Shown: positions 1 through 9,934 of the stretch, one piece after another
Position numbering within the stretch: the first letter of the stretch is position 1
How the letters are laid out: each line of letters begins with the position of its first letter
Source of the DNA: CALECP01 sp964389925
GTDB lineage: Bacteria > Chloroflexota > Anaerolineae > Promineifilales > Promineifilaceae
Direction: 5' to 3'
DNA: 64,000 bases
Assembly (NCBI GenBank): GCA_964389925.1
Contig: CAYMGE010000015.1
Span: 1-64,000 of the forward strand
Notes under the pieces: model-generated
Database searches by the model: none
Seen by the model: the letters and a program-made list of their open reading frames with translations, nothing else
What the model was told of the DNA's origin: nothing
Program-made: the position numbers and the translations under genes

Positions 1-300
1 TTGGCTTGGGTCAATGGGCGCTTTGACTCTCTTTTCTCTTCTTCTACACTCCCCCTAGTACACTGCGGCGTAGATAATTGACATATTGTTCTCGTCATTA
101 TCCAGAGTGGCACGCTATTAGAGAACAGGTCAGATACTTACGCCGTGCTGTACTAGTCATTTATGCGCCCATCCTCAAGTTGTTTGTTTTTGTTTGCAAC
201 CCTAATCATAACCGCTTTAGGCTTCTTTTTCCCCTTTTATGACTTTGGAAAAACCCTGCCTTTTGCGTTCCCTACCTTGAGTGTGTCATAATTAGAATAT
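1..300. other. Intergenic leader of ruvB, no gene seen
   Basis: No convincing reading frame is present on either strand. Just before ruvB a TTGCGT at 263-268 and a CATAAT at 287-292 are 18 bases apart, and the latter lies only 8 bases before the ATG. If this is the promoter, the ruvB message would be leaderless or nearly so. No Shine-Dalgarno sequence precedes the ATG, which agrees with that reading, but the boxes are weak matches. Confidence 0.4.
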
Positions 301-1332
301 ATGAACGAAAAAGGCTCCCAGCGATTTGTCGCGCCCCAGAAGAAAAGAGAGGATGTCGAATCACACATCCGCCCCCAATCACTCAATGATTTCACTGGTC
401 AGGAAAAACTGAAAGCAAATCTCAAAATTTTGATCGAAGCCGCTAAACAGCGCGGTGATTCGCTCGATCACGTTCTTTTTCACGGCCCTCCGGGTTTGGG
501 AAAAACGACGCTCTCTCACATCGTCGCCAATGAGATGGGTGTGAACATTCGCATCACGGCGGGGCCTGCCATCGAGCGCGGCGGCGATCTCGCGGCGATC
601 CTGACCAACCTACGGGCAGGTGATATTCTATTTATCGATGAGGTACATCGTCTCGGCCGAGCTGTCGAAGAAATTCTCTATCCCGCAATGGAAGATTTTG
701 TCTTGGATATTGTGGTCGGTAAGGGACCCGGCGCGAAGAACGTGCGGCTCAAACTACCTCGCTTTACCGTCATCGGCGCAACGACTCGCTTGGCAATGCT
801 GACTGCCCCGCTCCGCGCACGCTTCGGGGCGCATTACCGCATGGATTTTTACGAACTCGATGCGATGATCGATATTGTGACGCGGGGAGCCGGTGTGCTG
901 GGGGTTGAGATTGAGCCAGAGGGCGCACATGAAATCGCGTTGCGTGCGCGGGGAACGCCACGTGTCGCGTTACGCTACTTGCGGCGTGTGCGCGACTATG
1001 CCCAAGTGCGGGCCGATGGCAAGATTACGCACCCTGTGGCAGAGCAAGCACTTGCCATGCTTGAAATCGACGCGCTCGGTCTCGATGATCTCGACCGCTC
1101 CGTACTGCGAGCCATTATCGAAAAGTTTCGCGGTGGGCCTGTCGGTCTCGACACGATTGGGGCAGCTATCAGTGAAGATTCGGGGACAATTATGGATGTG
1201 GTTGAGCCTTATCTGTTGCAACTTGGCTTTTTAGAGCGCACGCCACGCGGCCGAATTGCCACAAGCCATGCGTACAATCATCTCGCCATCCCTCAAACAG
1301 AGGAACAGCTTCAACAAGGGAGTTTGTTCTGA
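301..1332 (+). CDS. ruvB: Holliday junction branch migration ATPase RuvB
   Basis: RuvB is the AAA+ motor that, with RuvA, drives branch migration of Holliday junctions before RuvC cleavage in recombinational repair. The 343 residues match the usual family length. Visible motifs are Walker A GPPGLGKTT at about 62-70, Walker B ILFIDE at 109-114, the sensor 1 motif GATTR at 159-163, an arginine-finger stretch APLRARFG at about 169-176, and the sensor 2 motif RGTPRVALRYLRRVRD. The C-terminal winged-helix region ends with ATSHAYNHL, typical of the family. The usual partners ruvA and ruvC are not next to it. It converges on prfC with only 7 bases between the stop codons. No Shine-Dalgarno site precedes the ATG. 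Confidence 0.97.
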   Translation: MNEKGSQRFVAPQKKREDVESHIRPQSLNDFTGQEKLKANLKILIEAAKQRGDSLDHVLFHGPPGLGKTTLSHIVANEMGVNIRITAGPAIERGGDLAAILTNLRAGDILFIDEVHRLGRAVEEILYPAMEDFVLDIVVGKGPGAKNVRLKLPRFTVIGATTRLAMLTAPLRARFGAHYRMDFYELDAMIDIVTRGAGVLGVEIEPEGAHEIALRARGTPRVALRYLRRVRDYAQVRADGKITHPVAEQALAMLEIDALGLDDLDRSVLRAIIEKFRGGPVGLDTIGAAISEDSGTIMDVVEPYLLQLGFLERTPRGRIATSHAYNHLAIPQTEEQLQQGSLF

Positions 1333-1339
1333 CAAAACA

Positions 1340-2932
1340 TCAAATCTCAATCTGATTTTGCACCGTCACAAACTCGACATTCGCATATTTACCATCATAG
1401 TAGCTCAACTCGTGTGCTGAGTTAAAGAGCGCGACGAGATTTCCCTGATTATCTTTTGTTCGCAAAATGCCGTAGCGCCACGGCAACTTGTCAATCTCAT
1501 CCCGTTCGCCTAGCACCCACCGCGACAAGCTGTGTGGCAACATTTCAAGTTTTGTTTTGACTTTGTATTCGTCTTCTAGTCGCGCCTGCACAACCTCAAA
1601 CTGCAACACGCCCACGACCGCCAAAATCGGATCACGCCGAAACGCATCAGCATCATACAACACCTGCATCGCCCCTTCCGTCTCCAATTGTTCGAGACCT
1701 TTCTGAAAATTTTTCTGCTTACTAATGTCAAGGTTGATGAGACGCGCAAAATGTTCAGGCGCAAAGCGCGGAATTGGGTCAAATTTGAATGTTTTTCCCG
1801 CACTCAACGTGTCGCCGATGGTGAAGAGGCGATTGCCCGGCAACCCGATGATGTCGCCTGCATACGCCTCTTCGACAACGCTACGTTCCTCTGCAAAAAA
1901 GGCATAGGGGCGTGACAGCTTAATAGAGCGACCCGTGCGTGGATGCTTGACTGTCATGTTGCGCTCGAATCGGCCGCTACAAATCCGCAAAAATGCCACA
2001 CTATCCCGATGACGCGGATCCATATTCGCCTGAATCTTGAAGATAAAGCCGCTAAATGGATCATCGTCTGGGTCAATTTTGCCAACCGTACTGTTATAGC
2101 TGGCGGGTTCGGGCGCATATTTAACAAAATCATCGAGAAATAACTGCACGCCAAAGTTGGTCAACGCACTGCCAAAGTAAACAGGCGTTTGTTTGCCAGC
2201 AATAACCGCATCGTAATCAAACGCGGCCAACTCATCCAAGAGCATCACGTTCGTTTGAAAATCGTCCAGTTGATAAGCTGACAAACTCTCTGCAATGCGC
2301 TCATCATCCATATCGGTGATGTACTCTGGCGAAATTGTCTGATTGCGTGCGGTGCGGTCAAAGAGATGCACTTGCTCGCTTGCCCGATCATATACGCCCA
2401 TAAACGACGCACCGTCCCCAACTGGCCAATTCATTGGAACGGGCTGCATTCCCAAAACGTCCTCAATCTCATCTAATAACCCAAGCGGGTCACGTGCAGG
2501 TCTGTCGAGTTTGTTGATGAAGGTAAAAACCGGAATGCCACGCTTGGCACAGACATCAAATAGCTTGCGCGTCTGTGGCTCGACCCCTTTGGCTGCATCT
2601 AGCACCATCACGGCCGCATCGGCCGCCATTAAGGTGCGATAGGTATCCTCCGAGAAATCCTGATGCCCCGGCGTATCGAGCAGATTGACTGTAAATCCTT
2701 TGTAGGGAAATTGCAGCACAGTAGACGAAATTGAAATGCCGCGCTCGCGCTCCATTTTCATCCAGTCAGAAGTCGAGTTTTTCTGATTACGCCGCGCTCG
2801 CACGTTCCCCGCCTCGTGGATTGCGTTACCATAAAGCAGCAATTTCTCAGTTAACGTTGTTTTCCCCGCATCAGGATGGGAAATAATAGCAAACGTGCGG
2901 CGGGTGGAGATTTCTTGGGTGATTTCGGACAT
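1340..2932 (-). CDS. prfC: Peptide chain release factor 3
   Basis: RF3 is a translational GTPase that recycles RF1 and RF2 from the ribosome after termination. The N-terminal G domain shows G1 SHPDAGKTT, G3 DTPGHQDF and G4 NKLD, followed by EF-Tu-like domain 2 and the RF3 C-terminal domain; the length of about 530 residues is normal. The frame can start at a TTG at 2938, but the ATG at 2932 (MSEITQEI) matches family N-termini better. The start lies 6 bases downstream of a strong hairpin that follows rpsD, so there is no room for a Shine-Dalgarno site outside the hairpin. RF1 (prfA) is also in this window near 30.2-31.3 kb, about 28 kb away. Confidence 0.96.
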   Translation of the reverse strand: MSEITQEISTRRTFAIISHPDAGKTTLTEKLLLYGNAIHEAGNVRARRNQKNSTSDWMKMERERGISISSTVLQFPYKGFTVNLLDTPGHQDFSEDTYRTLMAADAAVMVLDAAKGVEPQTRKLFDVCAKRGIPVFTFINKLDRPARDPLGLLDEIEDVLGMQPVPMNWPVGDGASFMGVYDRASEQVHLFDRTARNQTISPEYITDMDDERIAESLSAYQLDDFQTNVMLLDELAAFDYDAVIAGKQTPVYFGSALTNFGVQLFLDDFVKYAPEPASYNSTVGKIDPDDDPFSGFIFKIQANMDPRHRDSVAFLRICSGRFERNMTVKHPRTGRSIKLSRPYAFFAEERSVVEEAYAGDIIGLPGNRLFTIGDTLSAGKTFKFDPIPRFAPEHFARLINLDISKQKNFQKGLEQLETEGAMQVLYDADAFRRDPILAVVGVLQFEVVQARLEDEYKVKTKLEMLPHSLSRWVLGERDEIDKLPWRYGILRTKDNQGNLVALFNSAHELSYYDGKYANVEFVTVQNQIEI

Positions 2933-2938
2933 AATCAA

Positions 2939-2969
2939 AAAGCGGTCACAACTATGCTGTGACCGCTTT
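2939..2969 (-). terminator. Hairpin terminator between rpsD and prfC
   Basis: A perfect 12-base stem (AAAGCGGTCACA pairing with TGTGACCGCTTT) closes a 7-base loop. On the minus strand it follows the rpsD stop codon by about 35 bases and is followed by TTTTTGATT, a short U tract that runs directly into the prfC ATG. It probably ends rpsD transcripts and may also govern access to the prfC start. Confidence 0.7.
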
Positions 2970-3004
2970 GTTTGATGCAGTCGCGGACAAACGTCCGCGC
3001 AACA

Positions 3005-3616
3005 TTAGCGTGAGTAAAACTCAATAACTTTTGGAACTTCCGCAAAAATTTGCGTTTCTTCGTAATTTGGCACGCGGCTCAGTGAGACAGTGAGCGCGTT
3101 TTCGTTGGTTGTCACGTAGTCGGGAATTCGGCCGACTGAAGCCAACGCATCGCCAAACATCGGAGAATTACGCGACTTGTCGCGCACCTGAATCACCTGA
3201 CCGGGTTTGACACTATAACTTGGGATATTGACACGTTTGCCATCGACGAGCAGATGCCCATGATTGACAATTTGACGCGCCTGATAAATGGTGCGAGCCA
3301 ATCCACCGCGCAATACGACGCTATCGAGCCGTGATTCGAGCATCCCAACGAGGTTATCGGCCGTGTTGCCATCTTTCTGAGTTGCTTTTTTATAATAGTT
3401 CCGCAACTGCTTTTCATGGATGTTGTACTGTGCGCGCAGTTTTTGTTTTTCGACCAACTGCTCTTTATATGGCGACGGGCGCGAACGTTTGTATTGTGAT
3501 TGGGGGCCATGTTGTCCCGGTGCGTAAGGTTTACGCTCCATGACTTTTGCTGCTTTCGGGGTCAGTGCCACACCCAGTCTGCGGGAGATGCGTACTTTCG
3601 GTCCAGTATATTTCAC
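3005..3616 (-). CDS. rpsD: 30S ribosomal protein S4
   Basis: S4 is a primary 16S rRNA-binding protein that nucleates assembly of the small subunit. The 203 residues contain the N-terminal conserved part (MKYTGPKVRISRRLG) and a central S4 RNA-binding domain (ESRLDSVVLRGGLA, QARQIVNHGHLLVDGKRVN). There are no cysteines in the N-terminal part, so this is the zinc-independent C-minus form. The start is GTG at 3616; a Shine-Dalgarno AGGAG at 3627-3623 lies 6 bases upstream. Here rpsD stands alone, not in the alpha operon with rpsM, rpsK, rpoA and rplQ, and is divergent from the sensor kinase gene. Confidence 0.97.
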   Translation of the reverse strand: MKYTGPKVRISRRLGVALTPKAAKVMERKPYAPGQHGPQSQYKRSRPSPYKEQLVEKQKLRAQYNIHEKQLRNYYKKATQKDGNTADNLVGMLESRLDSVVLRGGLARTIYQARQIVNHGHLLVDGKRVNIPSYSVKPGQVIQVRDKSRNSPMFGDALASVGRIPDYVTTNENALTVSLSRVPNYEETQIFAEVPKVIEFYSR

Positions 3617-3829
3617 TATTTGCTCCTAAAATTTGCTACGTTTCACGACCGCACGGGGGTATCATCGGCGGGGTTGGTAGCGTGCAACCGCGCTCGTCCG
3701 TGACTATGCCGCTTTTAATTCTTTAAGGGAGTGTTGGCTCAATGCCAGCGGGCAATTGTAGCCTGTTTGACAAGCTGATTCAACACGAAAAATTTCCGCA
3801 ACTTGGACAATCTAATTTTGGATAACATT

Positions 3830-6196
3830 ATGACTTTCGGCCGATTTCGTGACCTCATTCTCATTTTTCTCGCCCTCCTGCTCGCTGTCTATATCGCCAC
3901 ACGCAGCCCAACCGCGCCGCAGCTAATGCTGCTGATCCTGCTCTATGTTATCACGGTCAACTTTAGCATTCCTGTTTCGATTGGTTATGTCGGTCTGACA
4001 CCAATTGTCGCTATCAGCAGTTTGCTGACAGTTGGCGTGACAGATGCACTGCTGGCGGCTGGTATTGGACTGCCGTTGGCTGAAATGATGCGCCCATTTT
4101 GGCAACCGCTTTGGCAACAGACCACTCCTCAGCTCGCCCGCTGGCGCGACCGTATTGGTCTTGCCATCTTGACGCTACTCTCACTTGCCCTAGCTAGCCT
4201 AACTTTTCTACGTCTTTATCCCGATGACCAATCAGTTATCACGACGATCTTGACGCGCATTCCCAACACGACGGAAGCTACATTTGAGCCAATTCTGCTG
4301 ACTCTTTTTTATTTTTTGATCTACAATTTTTTGTCCTTGATTTACTGGCGGCTGTTAGGAAGCACAATCGGCCGCTACTTTAGTCAGACGGGTGGCTATG
4401 TTGCAGGAACAGCATTTTTTGCCATTCCGCTGACGTTGTTTATTACGTCGGCCGAAATTGGCCTACCCGCTTTTGTCCTACTCTGTATTGGGACAGCGGC
4501 GTTTGCCATTATCACGTGGGTCAACTGGCAGCGACGGATGGTCACCGTGCAGCGACTGAAGCAGTTTGCTGCCCTCAATACGGCAGGGTCATCGCTACGT
4601 GAGACGCTTGATTTGAATGAGGTGCTGGCGCGGATCGTGAAACAGGTGACGGCGTTGGTCTCGGCCGAGCAGTTTTCTATCGCCCTTTACAATTCAGACA
4701 GCAACGTGTGGGAGCAGCCCGTTGTATCAAATGATGGGGTGATGCTCTCACGGTTTACACCCGATGACCTGACACGCTGGGTTGTCGAACACGACGCGCC
4801 GCTTGACCTCGATCCTAGTAACATCCACTATGCCAAACAGCATAAACTGCAACTTCCAAATCCAAAACCACGTGTTTGGCTCGGTGTGCCATTACGCTCG
4901 GCCGGTGGCGAGGAAGAGCCACGCACAATAGGTGCCCTTGTCCTACAAAAACAACAAGACGGCGAGCCGTTTTCATTGTGGAGTCGTGAACTTCTGTTAG
5001 CAATGGCAGGGCAGGCAAGTGCGGCGATCCAAAATGCGCGACTGCACAGCGAAACGTTGCGACTCTACAACTTAACTGATGCCGAGCTAGCGCGACGGGT
5101 AGAGCAGCTTCAAGCATTACTTTTTTCAATCATAGAGGGGGTATTGATGCTCGACCAAGAAGGTCAGATCGTGTTGATTAACCCAACGGCTGCGCGATTG
5201 TTAGAGAAATCGGTGGGTGAGTTACGCGGGGCGCACTTAGATAGTACAACTGTGACCGCGTTGGGGTATCAGCCAGAAGGATTGCAGCGATTATTGCAGC
5301 GGCTTGCGTCAGGAAATTCGGCCGAGTTCCAAGAGAAAACCACGCCCCATCAGCACACCTACCAACTAATCCAAAATGACCATCTTCGTCACATTCAACG
5401 TAGCGAACGACCCGTTACCTCAGATGAAGGGCATGTGATGGGCTGGCTGATGATATTTCGTGATATTACAGAAGAACGGGAACGGGTTGAATGGCGTGCC
5501 GATCTGACGCGCATGATCGTACATGATTTGCGAAACCCCATCACGACACTAAGCAGCACGGTCAACCTGCTCGAAAATCGACTGCCTAACCAAGATCGGG
5601 TGCGCGTTATAGACCTTCTCAATACGGCACGACATGGCGCGGCCAATATGCTGGAGATGGTCGATTCACTCATGGATATAAATCGCGCCGAAGTCGGCAA
5701 ATTTATCATCGATGCAGACGCAATGCGGATGAACATACTGCTCGATCATGTGTTGGAGACGATCAAGCCGCTGTCTATCCAGCGCGAAATTAATTTGTCT
5801 GTCGAAAGCGAACATGATTTACCAATCGTCTGGGGAGACACGGAAATTTTGCGTCGCGTCGTTGTCAACCTGCTAGACAATGCGCTCAAATTTACACCAA
5901 GCGGCGGGGCTGTGATGGTGACTTTGGCGGCCGATGACCCCTTCCCCAATCACGAATCTGGCGTGCATGTGACAATTATTGACAGCGGATCGGGTATTCC
6001 GGCTGATCAAAAGCAGCGTATCTTTGATCGCTTTATCACCTTCAATCGCGGTGGGGGGCAGGTACGCGGCACAGGGTTGGGCTTAACCTTCTGCAAATTA
6101 GCAGTTGAGGCACATGGTGGCGAGATCTGGGTTGAGGATGCGTGGACAGGCGGAAGTGCGTTTAACTTTACCATTCCCGGTGTGCCGATCTTTTGA
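3830..6196 (+). CDS. Membrane sensor histidine kinase with GAF and PAS domains
   Basis: This is a large two-component sensor. About eight hydrophobic segments fill the first 235 residues, followed by a GAF domain (roughly 250-400), a PAS domain (roughly 430-540), a HisKA dimerisation domain whose H box HDLRNP puts the phospho-accepting histidine at about residue 565, and a HATPase domain with N box NLLDNALKF, G1 DSGSGIP, F box and G2 GTGLGLTF. The frame opens upstream at TTG codons (3803 and 3818); I prefer the ATG at 3830, although no Shine-Dalgarno site is obvious. No response regulator gene is adjacent, so the partner must be encoded elsewhere. The signal sensed cannot be read from the sequence. 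It is transcribed away from rpsD. Confidence 0.9.
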   Translation: MTFGRFRDLILIFLALLLAVYIATRSPTAPQLMLLILLYVITVNFSIPVSIGYVGLTPIVAISSLLTVGVTDALLAAGIGLPLAEMMRPFWQPLWQQTTPQLARWRDRIGLAILTLLSLALASLTFLRLYPDDQSVITTILTRIPNTTEATFEPILLTLFYFLIYNFLSLIYWRLLGSTIGRYFSQTGGYVAGTAFFAIPLTLFITSAEIGLPAFVLLCIGTAAFAIITWVNWQRRMVTVQRLKQFAALNTAGSSLRETLDLNEVLARIVKQVTALVSAEQFSIALYNSDSNVWEQPVVSNDGVMLSRFTPDDLTRWVVEHDAPLDLDPSNIHYAKQHKLQLPNPKPRVWLGVPLRSAGGEEEPRTIGALVLQKQQDGEPFSLWSRELLLAMAGQASAAIQNARLHSETLRLYNLTDAELARRVEQLQALLFSIIEGVLMLDQEGQIVLINPTAARLLEKSVGELRGAHLDSTTVTALGYQPEGLQRLLQRLASGNSAEFQEKTTPHQHTYQLIQNDHLRHIQRSERPVTSDEGHVMGWLMIFRDITEERERVEWRADLTRMIVHDLRNPITTLSSTVNLLENRLPNQDRVRVIDLLNTARHGAANMLEMVDSLMDINRAEVGKFIIDADAMRMNILLDHVLETIKPLSIQREINLSVESEHDLPIVWGDTEILRRVVVNLLDNALKFTPSGGAVMVTLAADDPFPNHESGVHVTIIDSGSGIPADQKQRIFDRFITFNRGGGQVRGTGLGLTFCKLAVEAHGGEIWVEDAWTGGSAFNFTIPGVPIF

Positions 6197-6351
6197 TTTT
6201 AAGCAGCCTCTGATCTCAGGCCAGAATCACAAGGATGACTGGTTGAATTGCGGCCGAGTCTGCGTATCATGTGAATGCTACATTATACTTGTGAGATGTT
6301 GTAAATAATAAAGTGGTCGAATTTGAGGATGTGAGATAGGTTTTGGACAAT

Positions 6352-7134
6352 ATGCGAAAATTAGCAGTTATCACAGGGGCATCGGCCGGCATTGGTACAG
6401 AGTTTGCGTGGCAATTGGCAGAGCGTGGCTATGATCTGTTTCTCACAGCGCGACGAGCCGGGCGGTTGCAGGCATTGGCAGATGAAATCAATATGAGATG
6501 GGGGATTTCGGCCGACATCTACCCAACGGATCTAGCCGACCAAGCTCAAACGCTTGCCCTTGCCCACAAGATCGAAATGTTGCCGCATCTAGCATTGCTA
6601 GTCAATAATGCGGGATTCGGAATCGATAGTCCCGTTGCAGAGGCTCCGATAGAAGGGCAACTCGATATGATCCATGTTCACACAGTTGCACCCTACCTAC
6701 TTTGCCGCGCTGCGTTGCAATCAATGTTGCCGCGCAAACGGGGGGCGATTATCAACGTCTCCTCCGTTGCAACATGGACACATGGAGAAGGCGCAGCAAA
6801 CTACTGCGCGACAAAGGCATATTTGACGAGCTTTTCGCGCAGCTTACATGATGAAGTGGGCAAACAGGGGATTGCAGTCCAAGCATTGTGTCCGGGCTAC
6901 ACTGTGACCGAATTTCATGATACCTCAACTATGCAGGGATTTGATCGTCGCAGCGTGCCAGCGAAGATGTGGGACTCGGCCGAATTTGTCGTCAGCACAT
7001 CTCTTGATAAACTGCATAGCGGTCAGGTCGTTGTCATACCCGGCCGCAAAAATCAAGCACTCGCTATGGCGGCACAAAACCCTATTCTCAGCAAGTTAAT
7101 CACCTTCGCGGATGGCGTGTTGCGTCGCCGCTGA
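6352..7134 (+). CDS. Short-chain dehydrogenase/reductase
   Basis: A classical SDR of about 260 residues with a Rossmann fold. The cofactor motif TGASAGIG begins at about residue 8, the NNAG motif follows the fourth strand, and the catalytic Ser (NVSSVATW), Tyr and Lys (YCATK) are all present. An arginine pair after the second strand (TARRAGR) suggests NADP(H) preference. The substrate cannot be inferred; the C-terminal half resembles SDRs annotated as acyl or ketone reductases. The frame also offers a TTG start at 6343, which has a GATAGG sequence at a better distance than the ATG chosen here. It is convergent with the MazG-like gene. Confidence 0.88.
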   Translation: MRKLAVITGASAGIGTEFAWQLAERGYDLFLTARRAGRLQALADEINMRWGISADIYPTDLADQAQTLALAHKIEMLPHLALLVNNAGFGIDSPVAEAPIEGQLDMIHVHTVAPYLLCRAALQSMLPRKRGAIINVSSVATWTHGEGAANYCATKAYLTSFSRSLHDEVGKQGIAVQALCPGYTVTEFHDTSTMQGFDRRSVPAKMWDSAEFVVSTSLDKLHSGQVVVIPGRKNQALAMAAQNPILSKLITFADGVLRRR

Positions 7135-7187
7135 ACAATGGAAGCTATCAGGATGTGCTTGCACTGTTGTCGTTGTGTCCTTGCCAC

Positions 7188-7580
7188 TCAACTCTCATAA
7201 ATTACGCTAAAAACATCGGCCGGCACAAAATTTTTGGGTTTCAAAACCTTGCCATCCGCACGCCGCGGACCGCTCGCCTTCTGCATATTTGCCCGATGAA
7301 CTTCTGCAAATACCGCATCCGCATCGACCCCTAACGACACCATCGCACCATAAGTGACATAAAGTAGGTCGGCACATTCGTGTATGAGATGGGCAAGTGT
7401 GGACTGGGTTGGCTCGGCCGATAATTGTTCAAACGCCTCATCCACCTCCGCACATTCCTCCTGAATCAGCAATCGCCGCAACCCTAGTAACCGCTCGTCT
7501 GGCAAGGTCGGCTTGTCTGGTACTGCGCCATCCATTGTTCTTTGAAACTCGATAATTTTTTCTGCATTCGTTTGATTCAT
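7188..7580 (-). CDS. MazG-like nucleotide pyrophosphohydrolase
   Basis: The 130-residue protein belongs to the all-alpha NTP pyrophosphatase (PRA-PH/MazG-like) superfamily, which removes pyrophosphate from nucleotides, often for housecleaning. The metal-binding helices are visible as EECAEVDEAF and ECADLLYVTYG. The C-terminal HRANMQKASGPRRADGKV followed by KPKNFVPADV resembles a tail seen in several members acting on phosphoribosyl-ATP-like or modified nucleotides. The exact substrate is unknown. It stands alone, convergent with the SDR and divergent from the secreted protein gene at 7854. Confidence 0.8.
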   Translation of the reverse strand: MNQTNAEKIIEFQRTMDGAVPDKPTLPDERLLGLRRLLIQEECAEVDEAFEQLSAEPTQSTLAHLIHECADLLYVTYGAMVSLGVDADAVFAEVHRANMQKASGPRRADGKVLKPKNFVPADVFSVIYES

Positions 7581-7729
7581 ATCGTTATTTTCGCAGAATT
7601 TTGGCGTTCTGTATCATTTCAAACTATTTTTCTCAGGAAGAATGATAGGCTGCCATATTTATAAAATTCACCTTCATCGGCTGATTTATCCACATAAGTG
7701 GTAAACTTATCCTATTTCGGACAAAAATG

Positions 7730-7759
7730 TTGACATACGTTACTGTTAATATCTATAGT
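7730..7759 (+). promoter_or_regulatory. Sigma-70-type promoter of the GH-A-like gene
   Basis: A perfect -35 box TTGACA at 7730-7735 and a -10 box TATAGT at 7754-7759 are separated by 18 bases. Transcription would begin near 7766, giving a leader of about 88 bases before the ATG at 7854. This is the best match to a housekeeping promoter that I found in the window. Confidence 0.6.
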
Positions 7760-7853
7760 TCTCATATGTGGTACGAAAAATGTAATTGTAGCTCACGTAT
7801 CACACGTTCCTGTTTCTAAAAGCATGAATTAGAAATAGCTGTATAGGTATATC

Positions 7854-9800
7854 ATGTTCAATTCAATAAAGTGTTTCTCAACGCTATTGTTAGCAGTGTT
7901 TGTGCTGTCAGTAGCCTCCGCAGCGAAAGCTGTACCACCTTCGCGTACTTCTTCACCGCCACCCATAGGAAGCAACTTAGATGTTGTCGCTGACTGGTCA
8001 ACGGAAATTCCATTTATCGACGTATTCAAACTCTCACGTCCTTGGATCCCAAAAAGCGAACGCTATTTTGACACAGGGGAGGCTAATGAAATTGAGACAG
8101 ATAGTGCAGGTTGGGTGATACAGTTACCTCAGAATGATGATTCATTTACCAGCGTACAGACCGTTTTGTTCACAAAATCAGGCGTGAACTATCCAAAGGG
8201 AGAGTATACGGTGCTATATGAGGGAACGGGGACGATTCTTTATGGAGGCGATGCCCAGAAGATTGATGACCTGTCTAGCGAGGGTGTGGACATTGTTCAG
8301 GTTGAGCCCGGTTCAACTAATGCGGGAATCGTGATCGAAATTACGGAAACTGACCCGGATGGCACGGGAGATTATCTTCGCAACATTCAGATGTTGCTGC
8401 CGGGCTTTTCGGCCGAGCAAGCCAAAAACGACATCTTCAACCCTGACTTTCTTGTCAGCATTGACCAGTATAGTGTCATCCGTTTTATGAACTGGCTGCG
8501 TGTCAACTATAAGCGTGACTGGCAAATGGCGGTAGAGACGCGCTCACAGCCCTCAATCGAGCATATCAATCCGCTTGATCAACTCGTGTATGAGCCAACC
8601 TTACGATTGGCAGATTGGCGTGAGCCGCTATTGTGGGCGAATCGCGCAAAGGTAACAGATGCACGTTACTCAACTGCGAAAGGTGTCCCAATTGAGATCA
8701 TCGCAGCACTGGCGAATCAGATTGATAGCGACATTTGGCTCAACATTCCCCATAATGTGACCGAATACTATGTTTGGGAATATGCCAAATTGATGTTCGA
8801 AGAATTAGAGGGAGATCAACAGGTCTATTTTGAATATAGCAACGAGCCTTGGAACACTGGCTTTGGGCAAGGTGAGTACTTTCAAGAGCAAGCTATACAG
8901 TCAGAGGTATCGGCCGTTAACGGGTATGAGGCACGTCTGAAATGGTATGCAGCACGTTCAGCAAGTCTTTGCAATGTTTGGAAACAGACATGGGAAGAGG
9001 CCAATGACTATCGCGTTACGTGTGTCATCAATGCTCCCATTACCCAGCCTGACAAAATCACGACGATGCTGGCCTGCGATCATTGGGAACATAGCCCCTG
9101 CTATAAACATTTGGATGCGGTGGCTGTCGCCCCATATTTTGGGCAACACATCGGTCAACCAGAGCATTTAGCAACTTTGCGCCAATGGGCAAATTGGGGC
9201 GAATCCGGCTTAGATCATCTGTTTGAAGAGTTACGTTACGGCGGCAAACTTCCCGATGTAGGCGGTATCTCCCCTGCACCTCTACCCGTTGTCTATGAAA
9301 ACATCACCACTGCTGTCGCTACGGTGGTCAGTTATGTCAATAGCGACAATAGACGATTAAAACTAGTCGCTTACGAGGGAGGCCAGCACCTCGTTGGTCT
9401 CGGCGATGTACAAAACGATGAGAAATTGAACACATTGTTCACTGAATTTAATCGCAATTGGCGTATGAAGACCCTCTATGCTGATTACCTCGCTATGTGG
9501 AATGAACGTGGCGGGGATATGTTTCTTCATTATAAAAGCACAAGCAGCTATAGCCAGTGGGGCTACTGGGGATCACAAGAGTATTTTGCACAGCCAAATG
9601 CGGAAAAAGCAGAAGCGATTGAAGTTTACGTTGAGTCATTCGCAGAGCCGGATTATGCACATCATCTGTTTCTTCCGATGCTCGTCGTGGACACTGTTGC
9701 AGAAGATAAAGCGCCCTTCTCTGTGCCAATGCCAGATGATGAGCGTGAGGCAGCGGCCGCAAATGCCGCGCATCTTTCGGTCATCCAAGAAGATAACTAG
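7854..9800 (+). CDS. Secreted clan GH-A-like glycoside hydrolase, paralogue 1
   Basis: A 648-residue exported protein. A signal peptide (hydrophobic run to about residue 26, ending AAKA) precedes a beta-rich N-terminal part and a TIM-barrel-like part. Two acidic motifs resemble the catalytic pair of clan GH-A enzymes: EYSNEPWN with the acid/base Glu at 331, and VAYEGGQH with a nucleophile-like Glu at 508. A conserved DAVAVAPYFGQHIG lies between them. The same organisation recurs in the minus-strand paralogue at 14707-16641, including its first glutamate at the identical position 331. I infer polysaccharide breakdown outside the cell; no substrate can be named. A good promoter lies upstream. 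Confidence 0.7.
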   Translation: MFNSIKCFSTLLLAVFVLSVASAAKAVPPSRTSSPPPIGSNLDVVADWSTEIPFIDVFKLSRPWIPKSERYFDTGEANEIETDSAGWVIQLPQNDDSFTSVQTVLFTKSGVNYPKGEYTVLYEGTGTILYGGDAQKIDDLSSEGVDIVQVEPGSTNAGIVIEITETDPDGTGDYLRNIQMLLPGFSAEQAKNDIFNPDFLVSIDQYSVIRFMNWLRVNYKRDWQMAVETRSQPSIEHINPLDQLVYEPTLRLADWREPLLWANRAKVTDARYSTAKGVPIEIIAALANQIDSDIWLNIPHNVTEYYVWEYAKLMFEELEGDQQVYFEYSNEPWNTGFGQGEYFQEQAIQSEVSAVNGYEARLKWYAARSASLCNVWKQTWEEANDYRVTCVINAPITQPDKITTMLACDHWEHSPCYKHLDAVAVAPYFGQHIGQPEHLATLRQWANWGESGLDHLFEELRYGGKLPDVGGISPAPLPVVYENITTAVATVVSYVNSDNRRLKLVAYEGGQHLVGLGDVQNDEKLNTLFTEFNRNWRMKTLYADYLAMWNERGGDMFLHYKSTSSYSQWGYWGSQEYFAQPNAEKAEAIEVYVESFAEPDYAHHLFLPMLVVDTVAEDKAPFSVPMPDDEREAAAANAAHLSVIQEDN

Positions 9801-9934
9801 GGCGAGCGTGTTGGTGTTTCGGGATTTGCCCACACAGACGAACAGGGCCGTTGTTTCGCCCCCTCCATCAAAGAACGAAAATAAACTGACTGCCGATCTT
9901 TCCCCACAGACAATGTTGACAGATAATCACGCCC

